From positions 223,038,001 through 223,102,000 of the forward strand of contig NC_091247.1 in assembly GCF_042477335.2 (NCBI RefSeq): DNA of 64,000 nt. The letters are read 5' to 3'. Source of the stretch: Ovis canadensis (Eukaryota > Chordata > Mammalia > Artiodactyla > Bovidae). The position numbers and the translations under genes are program-made. This document shows positions 1 through 11,821 of the stretch, piece by piece. Under the pieces are notes generated by a model. It was not told where the DNA came from, ran no database searches, and saw nothing but the letters and a program-made list of their open reading frames with translations. Within the stretch, counting starts at the first letter, position 1; every line of letters begins with the position of its first letter.

Positions 1-756
1 AATATTTAGCGCATGCACTCTGGCAAGATACTGTGGGAAACACAAAGGCAAGCACAATAGTTCCTAACCTTGAAAACTTAATCTAACATGGGAGGCAACA
101 TGTTTGCTAGTGATCGCGCCGCCCTCTGACTCTGGGCGTGAAGCCCTTGGGATCAGACCATTCTGGTCAGGCTGGGTGCCTCTGCCTGAGCAGGGAGAGA
201 TGCTGGCAGGGGGTGGGGTGGGGTGGGGGGTGGGAGTGGGAGTCGGGGTGGGGAGGGTGTGAAAGCCTGGTTTGGGAAACTAAGGTTGCCTTGGTCCACC
301 TACTTCATGGTCAGGAATCTTCTTCCGATATTAAACCAGCAGAAACCGCCTGAGCACGAGGCATTGACGACCTTTGTGTTTCCCACAGTATCTCACCAGA
401 GTGCATGCACCAAACATTTATTGGACTGAATTCTGAGTCAGAACTTAAGCTAAGCTACCACAGCGATCTCTCTGGTGACCAGTTTTCGCTCTGGATCACT
501 GCATCCATCGCAGGACCCACAGTGGGCTGATTCACACAAGGGACAGGAACACCTGGGCAAGGGGGGATGTCTCCAGGTGGGGAAAAGCATGAACTCCTGG
601 GCCTCCTCCTAGGCAGGACTTTGGCTGAAGTCCTGCCCTCTCCAGGACTCTGCCCTCTGTCCCCTTCCCGGTCCTGCCCCCCACCCCACTTCCTCTTCAG
701 TTGCACCTCCCAGGAGGATGTGGATGCAAAAATTTGACCTCATCTTTAAAGTAAAC
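1..756. other. Intergenic DNA with 38-bp inverted repeat arms and a G-rich tract
   Basis: No gene is recognised. Arms at 11-48 and 371-408 are reverse complements at 36 of 38 positions, and weaker matching continues outward to 1-10 and 409-418. Between them, 209-257 is a G-run tract with G-quadruplex potential on the plus strand. The short reading frames here show no family resemblance and are treated as chance. Confidence 0.6.
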
Positions 757-1041
757 CTTCAGTTCAGTTCAGTTGCTCAGTTGTGTCCGACTCTTTACCA
801 CCCCATGGATGGCAGCACGCCAGGCCTCCTGTCCATCACCAATTCCTGGAGAGTCAGTGATGCCATCCAACCATCTCATCCTCTGTCGTCCCATCTCCTC
901 CTGCCTTTAATCTTTCCCAGCATCAGGGTCTTTTCAAATGAGTCAGTTCTTTGAATGAGGTGGCCAAAGTATTGGAGTTTCAGCTTCAGCATCAGTCCTT
1001 CCAGTGAAAATTCAGGACTGATTTCCTTTAGGATGGACTGT
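757..1041 (-). mobile_element. BovB LINE 3' end, minus strand
   Basis: The segment begins with the repeated TTCAG tail typical of young BovB copies read in reverse. It continues through the conserved 3' region, with phrases such as CATCAGGGTCTTTTC and GGCCAAAGTATTGGAG that recur in other copies in this window. It is 5'-truncated and ends at a C-rich low-complexity run (1070-1119). Confidence 0.9.
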
Positions 1042-1069
1042 CTCTCTCTCACATACAATCCCCCAGCCC

Positions 1070-1119
1070 ACCGACCACCCCCCCCACCCCACCCCCACCG
1101 CCCCCCCCTCCCTCTGCCC
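1070..1119. repeat. C-rich low-complexity tract
   Basis: This is a run of C blocks separated by single A, G or T bases. It has i-motif or minus-strand G-quadruplex potential and immediately follows the truncated 5' end of a BovB copy. Confidence 0.7.
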
Positions 1120-1264
1120 ACACACAGGGTCACACTGTGTAACTGAATGGATGAAACAACTCACATTCAACTGAGTTGACTTTTTCTTTCCAGGTCCTTA
1201 ATCTTATATCCTTACTTCTTCTATACCAAGGGAGAAAAATCTTACCCATTTTTAAGAAGGAATT

Positions 1265-1961
1265 CCTGGGCTTCCCTTGTGGCTCAGTGGTAAAGAATCC
1301 ACCTGCCAATGCAGGAGACATGGGTTTGATCCCTGATCATGGACGATCCCACATGATACAAAGAAGCTAAGCCCAAGAACCACAACTACTGAGCCTGTGC
1401 TCCAGAACCTAGGAGCTGCGACTTTTTGAGCCCACAGACCACAGCTACTGACGCCTGCACACCCTACAGTCTGTGCTCCGTAACAAGAGAAGCCACTGTA
1501 GTGAGAAGCCCTCCTACTACAACTAGAGAGCATCCCCTTCCACCCTCAACTAAAGAAAAGACTTTCCAGCAACAAAGACCCAGCATGTTGTTCAGTCAAA
1601 GTCTAGTCCGACTCTGCAACCCCACGGACTACAGCATGCCAGGCTTCTCTGTCCTTAACTATCTCCTGAAGTTTGCTCAAACTCATGTCCATTGAGTCGA
1701 TGATGCCATCCAACCCTCTCTTCCTCTGTCAGTCACCTCCTTCTTCTGTCCTCAATATTTCCCAGCATCAAGGTCTTTTCCAATGAGTCGGCTTTTCACA
1801 TCAGGTGGCCAAAGTATTGGAGCTTCAGCCTTAGCATCAGTCCTTCCAATGAATATTCAGGGTTGATTTTCTTTAGGAGTAACTGGTTTGGTCTCTTTGC
1901 TGTCCAAGAGACTCTTAAGAGTCTTCTCCAGCATAAATAAATAAATACAATTATTTTTAAA
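1265..1961 (+). mobile_element. Artiodactyl tRNA-derived SINE carrying a nested BovB
   Basis: A tRNA-like head starts near 1268 (GGCTTCCCTTGTGGCTCAG) and runs into the long CHR/ART2-type body up to about 1585. An A-rich (ATAA)n tail lies at about 1933-1950. The whole block is bracketed by a perfect 11-bp target-site duplication, AAGAAGGAATT, at 1254-1264 and 1962-1972. That shows the SINE inserted once and that the BovB piece between body and tail arrived later. Confidence 0.85.
1586..1932 (-). mobile_element. BovB LINE fragment nested in a SINE tail
   Basis: This is a minus-strand BovB 3' fragment of the older subfamily: its tail reads as TGTTGTTCAG rather than the repeated TTCAG type. It covers the final few hundred bases of the element and lies inside the SINE at 1265-1961. 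Confidence 0.85.
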
Positions 1962-1972
1962 AAGAAGGAATT

Positions 1973-3896
1973 GCTTGTCAGTTTGAAGTAAAACAGTGGC
2001 GGAAAAGGGAAAAATGAGGGTGAAGGTCCAGTGTTCAAGGTGTAATGCCTGGGAGTACTATGCTGAATAAGACAGTCGTGCCCTCCAGGAACCTACCACC
2101 TGCTGGGGGAGACAAGCCATCAGCACACAGAGCCTGAGTGCTAAACGGGGGCTGAGCATGAAGGGAGCACCCCTCACCTAGACTTCCAGGGCCAGGAGAG
2201 ATGCCATGGGAAGAAGTGACCAGGCAGAAGACAAAAGGATTCAGATGAATAACTCACGGACTGGACAGAAAAGCATTTCAGCTACAGGAAGTCCCCAGGC
2301 AAAGCCATGACATATTGAGGAAGCAGAAGAAACCTAACAGGAAGCTTGGCCTATGGTGGAGGGATACTAGGGCACTTTGGAAGAGCTTTGTGCAGGGAAA
2401 TGACATATATGCTTGCATTTTAAAAGAATGTGGCAGGGGGAGATTGAGTCGGGAAGATCAGTTACGAAACTCTCACAACAATGTGGACGGGGTGGGTGTG
2501 ACAACAAGGATGGAGCGAAAAGGGCTGATAGGGGACATCCCAGAAGAGCCTTACCTGGCCTGGTGGCCCTGAGATGGGGGAAGAGTCCAAATGCATCCAT
2601 GTGTCCCACTCAGGCCACCAGGCAGATGGCGGTGACCTTCTGGAGGAGATGGACCCAGGGGGAAAAGTAGAGGGAACAGGGACAGGAGAAGAGGATGCAG
2701 GGTTCCCTTGAGACATTGAAGGTGTCTGAGGGATGTCTGAGCAGAGATGAACAGCAGGCAGCCTGACCAACTGGTCTGGAGCAGAGGAGAAAGTCCTGGA
2801 GTGAGGAGAAGAGTGGGAGAGTCATCTGAGCCCTAGGGAGGTGGGAGCGCCCTTGGAGCATGTGAGGTCTAAACCAAGAAGGCCAAGGCTGAGCATTGAG
2901 GGCTGCCAACATTGAAGGGATGGACAAAGGAGGCCGAGAAGGAGTGGTGGGCAGGTGCAGAGAGGCCAGAGAGTCGGGAAGAAGGGGCAGGTGCGAATCA
3001 GTTGGGAAGAGGAGCCTGTATGTTTCCAAGGTTGCAGATGCAACCAAGGCTGGAGGTTGGGGAGGGCAGATACTTGCCTGGTCCAGAATCAGTACACCAC
3101 AAATCAGTCCTGAACCAACAGTTGAAAGCCTGAGATGGGTCCTGAATGGCAGGGGAGAGGCCTGGGTGCATTCGCTTCTCCAGTCCGCAGAGTAGGCCAG
3201 AGGTGAAACCGCTCAGCTGGTTCAGCCCCAGGATCTAAAGCCTCTTCCTTGCAGCCCCAGCTGTAACCGCCTCCTCTTCCTCTCTCATCCTCTCCGGGAA
3301 CAGGCAGTAAGCACGAATCTCACAGAGGCGTGAGAAAGCCCCCAAAGTTTTATAACAGGTGCTCATGACACAAATTGCCGCAGAGCAGGGTGGGGGAAAG
3401 TCAGCCCTGGGAAGCTTATCTAAGAATATATCATGAAGTGGGCTATTCTGGGACTCGGATTACACAGGCAGGCCCGGGAACATAGATGTGAGCAGGGATG
3501 AACGCAACTACAATGAATGTGAACGCCAAGGTGTCAGATCTCGACTGCACACCCGACCGGCAGTGTGTGCCGGGAGAGGGAAGGCGAGTGAGAGCCAGGA
3601 GTCCAGGCAGAGCGGGAAGCGGCTGCCAGAGGAGAAGGAGGCCCGCAGGGAATGGGTGGAGGAGGCATAATTTCTCAGGAAGGCGCGGTCACCTTGGGCA
3701 AGGTGGCTCCCGAAATTGGAAGAAATGCAACCATGGTGGGCCCCACCTAGTTCAGGGAAACACCGGACACTCTACAGGTCTGGAGGGACCGGTAGAGGAG
3801 CAGGGGCTTTCCTAGGGCGTCACTGTCATGTGGGGTGTCCACAGACACCAGGTAGATCAGGACTGTGCCTAAAAGAATCAGTTTCCTGGCTGGTAA
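1973..3896. other. Intergenic stretch without recognised gene
   Basis: The stretch is mostly unique-looking. 2041-2330 resembles a degraded old mammalian interspersed repeat (a stretch like 'tgaataagacagtcgtgccctc'-type remnants, seen again near 51.8 kb), but I cannot name the family. Reading frames of up to 145 codons here are antisense or chance and lack recognisable domains. Confidence 0.5.
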
Positions 3897-3988
3897 GGTC
3901 TCTCATCCAAGTACTAACCAGGCCCGACCCTGCTTAACTTCTGAGATCAGATGCAACTGGGTGCGTTCAGGGTGGTATGGCCATAGAC
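3897..3988 (-). pseudogene. 5S ribosomal RNA pseudogene, 3'-truncated
   Basis: Read on the minus strand from 3988, the sequence starts GTCTATGGCCATACCACC and keeps the 5S gene layout. The internal control region is clear, with AAGCAGGGTCGGGCCTGG followed by TTAGTACTTGGATGAGAG. It covers about the first 92 of roughly 120 nt and then diverges, so the 3' part of the RNA, including the strand that pairs with the 5' end, is missing. There are several substitutions, mainly C-to-T or G-to-A at former CpG sites plus changes in the loop B region. It lies next to a BovB fragment, as expected for a retrocopy, so it is unlikely to make functional 5S RNA. Confidence 0.93.
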
Positions 3989-4011
3989 CAGCTGGGAAGG
4001 TATTTAATCCT

Positions 4012-4252
4012 CTAGTACTTTGGTCCCCTCATGCAAAGAGCCAACTCACTGGAAAAGACCCTGATGCTGGGAAAGAATGAGGGCAGGAGGAGAAGGGGAT
4101 GACAGAGGATAAGATGGCTAGATGGCATCATTAACACAATGGACGAGTTTGAGTAAACTCCAGGAGATGGCGAAGGACAGGGAAGCCTGGCATGCTGCAG
4201 TCCATGGGGCCACAAAGTTGGACACGACTTAGCGACTAAACAAAAACAAGGT
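4012..4252 (+). mobile_element. BovB LINE 3' fragment, plus strand
   Basis: Conserved BovB 3' sequence (CTGATGCTGGGAAAGA, then GGCATGCTGCAGTCCATGG) ends with an A/C-rich GACTAAACAAAAACAA tail. This tail marks the older BovB subfamily. The fragment abuts the 5S pseudogene. Confidence 0.9.
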
Positions 4253-4336
4253 GTCTAAAAACTCTTGCAGGGGATCAGGCCTCAGGGATGTGCGCACCGT
4301 CGTTTCCACTTACTGGCTGATAACCTTGAACAAGGG

Positions 4337-4551
4337 CTTCCCTGGTGGCTCAGTGGTAAAGAATCTGCCTGGTAATGCAGGAGACATGGGTTCAATCCCT
4401 TGGTCAGGAAGATCCCTGGGAAAGAGAAATGGCAACCCACTCCAGCTTTCCTTCCTGGGAAATCCCACAGACAGAGGAGTCTGACGGGCTACTCCACGGG
4501 GGTGGCAAAGAGTCGGACACAACTTAGCAATTAAACAACAACAACAACAAC
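4337..4551 (+). mobile_element. Bov-tA SINE, plus strand
   Basis: The SINE has a tRNA-Glu-like head (GGCTTCCCTGGTGGCTCAG), the Bov-A body and an (ACA)n tail. It is flanked by an imperfect target-site duplication: AACCTTGAACAAGG at 4322-4335 and a close copy just after the tail. Confidence 0.92.
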
Positions 4552-4852
4552 CTTAAACAGGATATCTCGCCTCCCAGAGCCTCAATTTATTACAATGCAG
4601 CACTTCACAGTAATCTCCTTCACAAGATACTTTATACTCAACAGCGCCTCCATTGTAACCTCTCTTGTGAATGCCACTGGGTCACATCACCCTGCCTTGT
4701 AAAGATGGCTGTAGGTATTTGACTCCCAGCTAAACCAAGGGAACCACCAGGGCAACAAGCCATCACATCTGATTCCTCTTATTTATTCTCAGTGGCATGC
4801 TATCTAGTATACACTGACTGCTCAAAAAAATTGGCTGAATAAATGTCATTAG

Positions 4853-5098
4853 AGAAGGCAATGGCACCCCACTCCAGTACTCTTGCCTGGAAAATCCCAT
4901 GAGCAGAGGAGCCTGGTAGGCTGCAGTCCATGGGGTGGCAAAGAGTCGAACATGACTGAGCAAATTGACTTTCACTTTTCACTTTCATGCATTGGAGAAG
5001 GAAATGGCAACCCACTTCAGTGTTCTTGCCTGGAGAATCCCAGGGACGGGGGAGCCTGGTAGGCTGGCACAGACACGACTGAAGCGACTTAGCAGTAT
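4853..5098 (+). mobile_element. Bov-A2 dimeric SINE, plus strand
   Basis: Two Bov-A body units are joined by the pyrimidine-rich linker CACTTTTCACTTTCATGC and followed by an AGC-containing tail. There is no tRNA head, which distinguishes Bov-A2 from Bov-tA. Confidence 0.92.
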
Positions 5099-5362
5099 GC
5101 AAATGGAAATATCTTGAGAAGACCACTGTGTGTTTCATAGCAGTTAGATCTAGGAAAGCCTTTTCCCAATGTGAACTGTTACTAAAATATTCTATTCTGA
5201 TTCTAACCTTCTGTCCAATTCCAAGTTTTGTCACATGATATTTGCGCTCCTTGAGAACACAACTCATATCTAATCACTTAGTTCAATGTAAGCTCCACTT
5301 GGGCCAGGACTTGGTTTTGTTCATAGCTGTACCCTCAGTCCCTAAAACAGCCTGGTGTTTGT

Positions 5363-5677
5363 GAAGTGAAGTGAAAGTCATTCAGTCGTGTCTGACTCTT
5401 TGTGACCCCATGAACTATACACTCCATGGAATTCTCTAGGCCAGAATACTGGAGTGGGTAGCTTTTCCCTTCTCCAGGGGATCTTCACAACCTAGGGATC
5501 GAACTCAGGTCTCCCGCATTGCAGGCAGATTCTTTACCAGCTGAGCCACCAGGGAAGCCCAAGAATCCTGGAGTAGGTAGCCTATCCCTTCTCCAGTAGA
5601 TCTTCCCCATCCAGGAATCGAACCGGGATCTCCTGCATTGCAGGTGGATTCTTTACCAACTGAATTATCAGGGAAGC
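5363..5677 (-). mobile_element. Bov-tA-type SINE with two tRNA-like segments, minus strand
   Basis: Read in reverse, the element contains two tRNA-like heads (near 5480-5560 and 5600-5677) joined by a short stretch of Bov-A body, with one fuller body and tail. Both heads retain the B-box-like GATCGAAC or AATCGAAC segment. The compound structure is visible directly. Confidence 0.85.
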
Positions 5678-5854
5678 CTGTTGTCTATTAAGGCTCAATA
5701 AAGATTTGGTAAATGAATGAGCGGTTTCTGACCCTCAGCACAATGCTATGCATTCTGCAAATTTTTGTTGAATGGATAAACTATTAAACAAGGGAAATTC
5801 TATTTCTTTAAAATGTCCCTTTCTAGCATTCTCAACAGAGGCAGTACAGCAAGG

Positions 5855-6070
5855 TGGGTGGGTAGGCAAGCCCAGGAGTCATGTGGTCTGCGTTTGAATC
5901 CTGGCTCTTCTACTTAGCAGCTGGGTGACCTAAGAATGAGCTACTGAACCTCTCTGTTTCAGTTTTCTCATCTGTAAAATGAGGATAATAATAATTTTTC
6001 TAATAGGATTACATGAGCATATTTGAATGATATATGTTTTGCACAGTGCCTGGCATATAGTAATTGCTTC
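5855..6070 (+). repeat. MIR SINE, plus strand
   Basis: The MIR core is clear: CTTAGCAGCTGGGTGACC, then TCATCTGTAAAATGAGGATAA, then AGTGCCTGGCATATAGTAA. Confidence 0.88.
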
Positions 6071-6084
6071 AATTTTTTATGACC

Positions 6085-6210
6085 ATATTAGTCTCCTAAT
6101 AACCTCCAATGGCTCCCCTAGCTATAGAATAAGATCTAACGCCAAGGTCCCCACAATTTGGACCCAAGGTCTGTCTCTTTCCAGTCGCATCTTCCCACGC
6201 TAATTACCCT
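6085..6210 (+). repeat. L2 LINE fragment
   Basis: Degraded L2 3' region ('aatggctcccc...agaataagatc...ccaaggtcc' pattern). Confidence 0.55.
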
Positions 6211-6214
6211 TTAT

Positions 6215-6425
6215 TGGCTGCTACGCTGTGCCAGACACTCCACTAACTGGTGAGTATCGATTAACTAGATTTCCTTCCCCTACAGCCCTGTTAGGTAGGG
6301 CCTATTGTTGCCCACAGGCCACTGATGGGACCAAGGCTCAGAACGGAGAAGTAACTTAATCAGGGACACACAGCTCATACCAGGAAAGTGGGATTCCATT
6401 CCAGGACTCTTTGACATGAAAGTTT
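6215..6425 (-). repeat. MIR SINE, minus strand
   Basis: Reversed MIR core: CTGTGCCAGACACTCCACTAA, then the GTTAGGTAGGGCC segment, then CTCAGAACGGAGAAGTAACTT and ACACAGCTCATACCAGG. Confidence 0.8.
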
Positions 6426-6474
6426 GCACTCTTCTTCACTGGCTTCTGAAATCTTTGCTATGCCAAATGCGATC

Positions 6475-6630
6475 TATGGACCACCATTGTGAACATTACC
6501 TGGGAACTTCCTAGAAATGCAGACTCTCAGATCTCATATCAGACCAACTGAATCAGAACCTGCATTTTAGCAAGATCCCCCACCCCCACCCCGAAGGTGA
6601 CTACTGTGCACAATTAAGTTTTAGAAGTGT
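6475..6630 (+). repeat. MER5-type hAT DNA transposon remnant
   Basis: Matches the MER5 pattern: ACCTGGGAACTTCCTAGAAA, then GACCAACTGAATCAGAACCT and GCATTTTAGCAAGATCCCCC. It is a non-autonomous, ancient fragment. Confidence 0.8.
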
Positions 6631-6639
6631 TGTTGTAAA

Positions 6640-8023
6640 CTACTTTCTACTCGTCAGTCACAAGTGCTAATTAAAGCAAATATGTGATCTTATTTAGTCC
6701 CTAAAACAATCTGGGAGGTCACAGGAGTCACCACTTTGCAGGTCAGGACACTTAAGGCTCCGAGGGTTAAGTATCTTAGCCGGAACCCAAATGCGCCTTA
6801 TGCCAGCATGACGCTCCGACCACATCCAATCCCAACTCCCTCTCCCTGGAATGTCTTTACTCCCTTTCTACCCCTTGACTTCTTCTCTTCCTTTTAGGTT
6901 CCATTCAAAACCCCTTCCTGCTGGGTAAAAGCCTTCTTACCTACATCCCATTGGGCAGATTAGTTTCTTGTTCCCTAAAAGTCCCCCCAGCTCCCCACAC
7001 CCTTTCTTTTGACCCTAATCTTATTCTTTTATAAGAAATATGTGCTGAGCACCCACTGTGTGCACATAGTAAGCATTGAGCAAATGTTTGCTCCCAATGC
7101 ACTGGTGACTCAGTTTATTAAAGGCACTTTCATCACACCTGTGTTATCCTCCAGTGTGTTTTTTTGTTCCTCCCACTGCTCTGAGCTCCCCTGTGTCCCC
7201 AGGGCAGAGAGTTTGGCATCTTGTAGAGCTTCAAGTTATTAGAAAAAAACTAAATGCTCTCCCATCTAGAGGTGAAATTTGTCTCTACGTCAGTGTTCCT
7301 AGAAGTGGGACCTTCAAATTCCCAAGAGTAGCAGAGGACACAGGTGAGACGATGGACATGTCTCTGCTCACCATTCTTGACCTTATACAGCATGCTAGAA
7401 TTAACTAGCCACAAAATTTGCATATATTTGAAAATATAACCCTCATTTTTCCAGGCCATCAAAAGGAAGAACCAGAAATACTAGGCGAGCTTTTCAAAAC
7501 CCCCAGGGTTAAAACCATGGCCCCAGTAACCTTCTGTCATTTCACTAGAGAAGTAGAAAGGGTGGCAAGGGTGGCTGTGATGTAGAGCAAAGATATCTGA
7601 GACACAGAGAACATAATATTTCCCACGTGCTGCTTCTACTTTTCAGGGAGATGTGGGCAAACTACAGGTTTCCAGGCCTCAATTTCCTCATCTGTCAAAT
7701 GAGAGGGTTGAATTAGTTTCTAAAGCTGCTTCCAGCGCTAAGATGCTTTGCTATAAAATGAGAGAACCATGAACCTTTGGTTGCTATGATCTGAAAATAT
7801 TTTGAACGTGGAGAATCAAATTGTACAGCAGTGCATGAACAAAATAATATGTTAATGACTAAGAAGATTATACTTAATCCAGTGGGAAACAGCAGAGCTG
7901 CTGGTGGTGGTGGTGATGTGTGTGTGAGTGTGCATGTATGCGTGTGTCTCTTCCTTCCTTGAGCTCAAACATATTTTAAATCACTAATATAGTAATCAGG
8001 CCTCTGGCTGCCTATCTTGCCCA

Positions 8024-8028
<5 letters not shown>
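6640..8028. other. Intergenic DNA with MIR and L2 remnants
   Basis: Degraded MIR lies at about 6650-6790 (minus) and 7575-7755 (plus, with TTTCCTCATCTGTCAAATGA). L2-like sequence lies at about 6830-7130. The remainder has no recognisable gene. A TG-rich patch lies at 7907-7950. Confidence 0.55.

Positions 8029-8058
<30 letters not shown>
8029..8058. repeat. (CA)15 microsatellite
   Basis: This is an uninterrupted dinucleotide array of about 15 units and so a likely polymorphic marker. Confidence 0.95.
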
Positions 8059-8060
<2 letters not shown>

Positions 8061-8184
8061 CTCAGACACCACTTCAAAATAAAATGACAAAGCTCCACTG
8101 CTGGTGCTTACATTCTTGCTGTGCTTGGGTGGCTTTTTTTTAAAGAAATTTTTGTTCTTATAAAGGTGCTGGACTGACAGCTCC

Positions 8185-8457
8185 TCAGTTCAGTTCAGTC
8201 TCTCAGTCGTGTCCGACTCTTTTCCACCCCATGGATTGCTGCACGGCCAGGCTTCCCTGTCTATCACCATTACTCAAACTCTTGTCCATCGTGTTGGTGA
8301 TGCCATCCAACCATCTCATCCTCTTTCCTCCCCTTCTCCCGCCTTCAATCTTTCCCAGCATCAGGGTCTTTTCCAATGAGTGGGTTCTTCGCATCAGGTG
8401 GCCAAAGTATTGGATGGAGTTTCAGCCTCAGCATCAGTCCTTCCAATGAATATTCAG
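8185..8457 (-). mobile_element. BovB LINE 3' fragment, minus strand
   Basis: It opens with the repeated TTCAG tail in reverse and ends at the BovB segment CCAATGAATATTCAG. It stops about 100 bp before the FAM83F CpG island begins. Confidence 0.9.
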
Positions 8458-8559
8458 TCCCTGGAGGCCTCTACTCTCAGAACTGGGACACGTTGGTGGG
8501 GGGAGCTGAGGGTTTTATTAGCATTTCGCTTTTGCACATCAACCGCCCCTCCTCGGCCT

Positions 8560-9628
<1,069 letters not shown>

Positions 9629-9933
9629 TGATGGGGACCCCCACGACCGGCCCCTAGGACCAGGCCCCTGCCCCCCACCTTCGAGGCAAGGCCTGGGGCT
9701 GGCAGCCCTGACCACCTTCAGGAAAAGGGGCGCAGAATCCTCCCGTTCACCGTGGGGCTGCAGAGGAGAGCATGGATGTGTTTGGCAAATGACAAGGTGT
9801 TGGACAGTTGCTTGTCATTTTTACAGTGTCCAGCGGCGCTGACTTTCCTCTGCTCTGTGCATCTATGTGCCGGTCTGGTTTCTCTCTCTAGGCAGGAGTG
9901 GGGGCTGTGGAGCCCTGCAGTAAAATGGGTCAC

Positions 9934-10148
9934 TACTTCCCTGGTGGCTCAGACAGTAAAGCGTCTCCCTACAATGCGGGAGGCCCGGATTCAATCCCTG
10001 GGTCAGGAAGATCTCCTGGAGAAGGAAATGGCAACCCACTCCAGTATTCTTGCCTGGAAAATCCCATGGACGGAGGAGCCTGGTGGGCTACAGTCCATGG
10101 GGTCGCAAAGAGTCAGACACGACCGAGTGACTTCACTTTCACTTTCAA
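9934..10148 (+). mobile_element. Bov-tA SINE, plus strand
   Basis: A tRNA-like head (TTCCCTGGTGGCTCAGACAG) and Bov-A body end in ACTTCACTTTCACTTTC. It lies about 340 bp inside intron 1. Confidence 0.92.
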
Positions 10149-11169
10149 AGGTCTTGATAATAACCTGTGTGCTTCCCAGGGATTTAACAAAACTCGTCCC
10201 TCGTCATTTTCTCATTTGATCCTCAGGCAATTGCAGGAAGTGTAGTGTGGCCTCCCCACCCCCACCCCAGCCACATTGCTCTTAGGCGGCACCCACATCT
10301 AGAGTCAAAGCTGGCCTGGCCCCTGGCATTCACGCTGGCTCTGTGCCCAGCACTAGGGTTCAAGCAGCCTGGAATAAATGAAGGATGTTTCTTGACCACC
10401 TACTGTGTGCCTGACGCTGTGCTGGGCACTTTGACAGGGCAGCTCCCTAAACTCAGCAGGTCAGGGGAAAAGCTCCCACGTAATCTCATCTACTTACTCT
10501 GCCTGGGTATTGAAAGGAGAGGACGTTTGCAGAGTCTCTGGTTAGAATACTGGTGGGGCCAGTAGTTTGTCGGGCAGAGTTTCCAGATAAAACATGAGAT
10601 GTCCTATTAAATTTGAATTCCAGAATAACAAGAAATTTTTTAGCATTATACAGTATGATTCAAATATTGCATGAAACATACTGATATTAAAAAGTTATTC
10701 ACTGTTTATCTGAAAATCAGATTTAATGAGGGCATTCTGTGTTTTTATTTGCTAAGTCTGGTTCCCCTACATTGAAATTTCTTAAGAGACATCAGCAGCC
10801 TTTTGTACCCAGTTCAGAATACACGACAGAAGTGGCTTGGGTTCACTGTTCTAGTTCAACTCAATGCCTGTGGTTGGAGTCCTGTTGCCCCTGGAGGCTG
10901 AACTTGAGACAGCAGTGGTGGGGCTCCTCTTCTGGAAGGCGTGATGCAGGTGGCTGGCTAGATTGGCTGCCAGAAGGAAGGGTTAAGTTTTCACTGTCTG
11001 TGTTTCCACCCTCCCTCTCTAAAGAATCGCAGCTTGTCTGCCTGAGAGTTCCTTTGTCTATCGCATTCTGCAGATGAGAAAGGCAAGTTTGAACAGAGGA
11101 GGAGAAAGGATGTGGGCGACAATACTGTGTAGCAGGCTGGAGCTGGGGTCAGGGGTCAAGTCCTACGAT

Positions 11170-11345
11170 GTAATACTAATAAGCCTTGATTTATGAGTAC
11201 TTAATGTGTGCCAGCCACGGTGCTAATGATTTTCACAACTACTGAGTGAGATGGGTATTTTCCTTATTTTGGGACTCAGAACAGTTAAGTCACTTGCCAA
11301 GCCAAAATTCAAACACCGAAGTGCTTCCTCTTAACCACAGTGCTG
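11170..11345 (-). repeat. MIR SINE, minus strand
   Basis: Reversed MIR: ATGTGTGCCAGCCACGGTGC, then GACTCAGAACAGTTAAGTCA and CTTGCCAAG. Confidence 0.8.
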
Positions 11346-11696
11346 TTTGATGATGCAACAGATTAAACCAAGGATCTTGAATGGAACTAGCCTGATCACA
11401 CCTGGGCAACAGGTTACAAGAAGGGAGAGACAGAGACCTGCCCACTGGGACCTCCAGTCCCATGTGGGATGTTGGGAGTCTCCTAGGTAGTGGAGTGTTC
11501 TGAACTCTTTAAATATTTAACAACAGAAACTTTAACAACTGTGGACTGATCCAGTATTTACCTATTAAACCAGTGATTATTTCCTGAGTTCCAGGCACTA
11601 GCCATAGAAAGATATAAGCTGTGGCCTTTGCTCTCCAAGAGTTAAATGCTGCTGAGGGGGTATGCTGTAAGGAAAACAGATTTTGAGGCTGGATAT

Positions 11697-11821
11697 GGAG
11701 AAGGAAATGGCGGTCCACTCCAGTATTCTTGCCTGGAGAATCCCATGGACTGAGGAGCCTGGTGGGCTGCAGTCCACGGGGTCACAAGGAGTCGGACACG
11801 ACTGAGTGACTTTACTTACTT
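11697..11821 (+). mobile_element. Bov-A monomer SINE fragment
   Basis: A single Bov-A body unit (GGAGAAGGAAATGGCG to GACACGACTGAGTGACTT) with neither tRNA head nor second unit. Confidence 0.88.

Noticed and set aside
4337-4420. Possible tRNA gene
   Set aside because: The tRNA-like A and B boxes here and at many other positions are heads of Bov-tA and CHR-type SINEs with attached bodies and tails, so no genuine tRNA gene is called.
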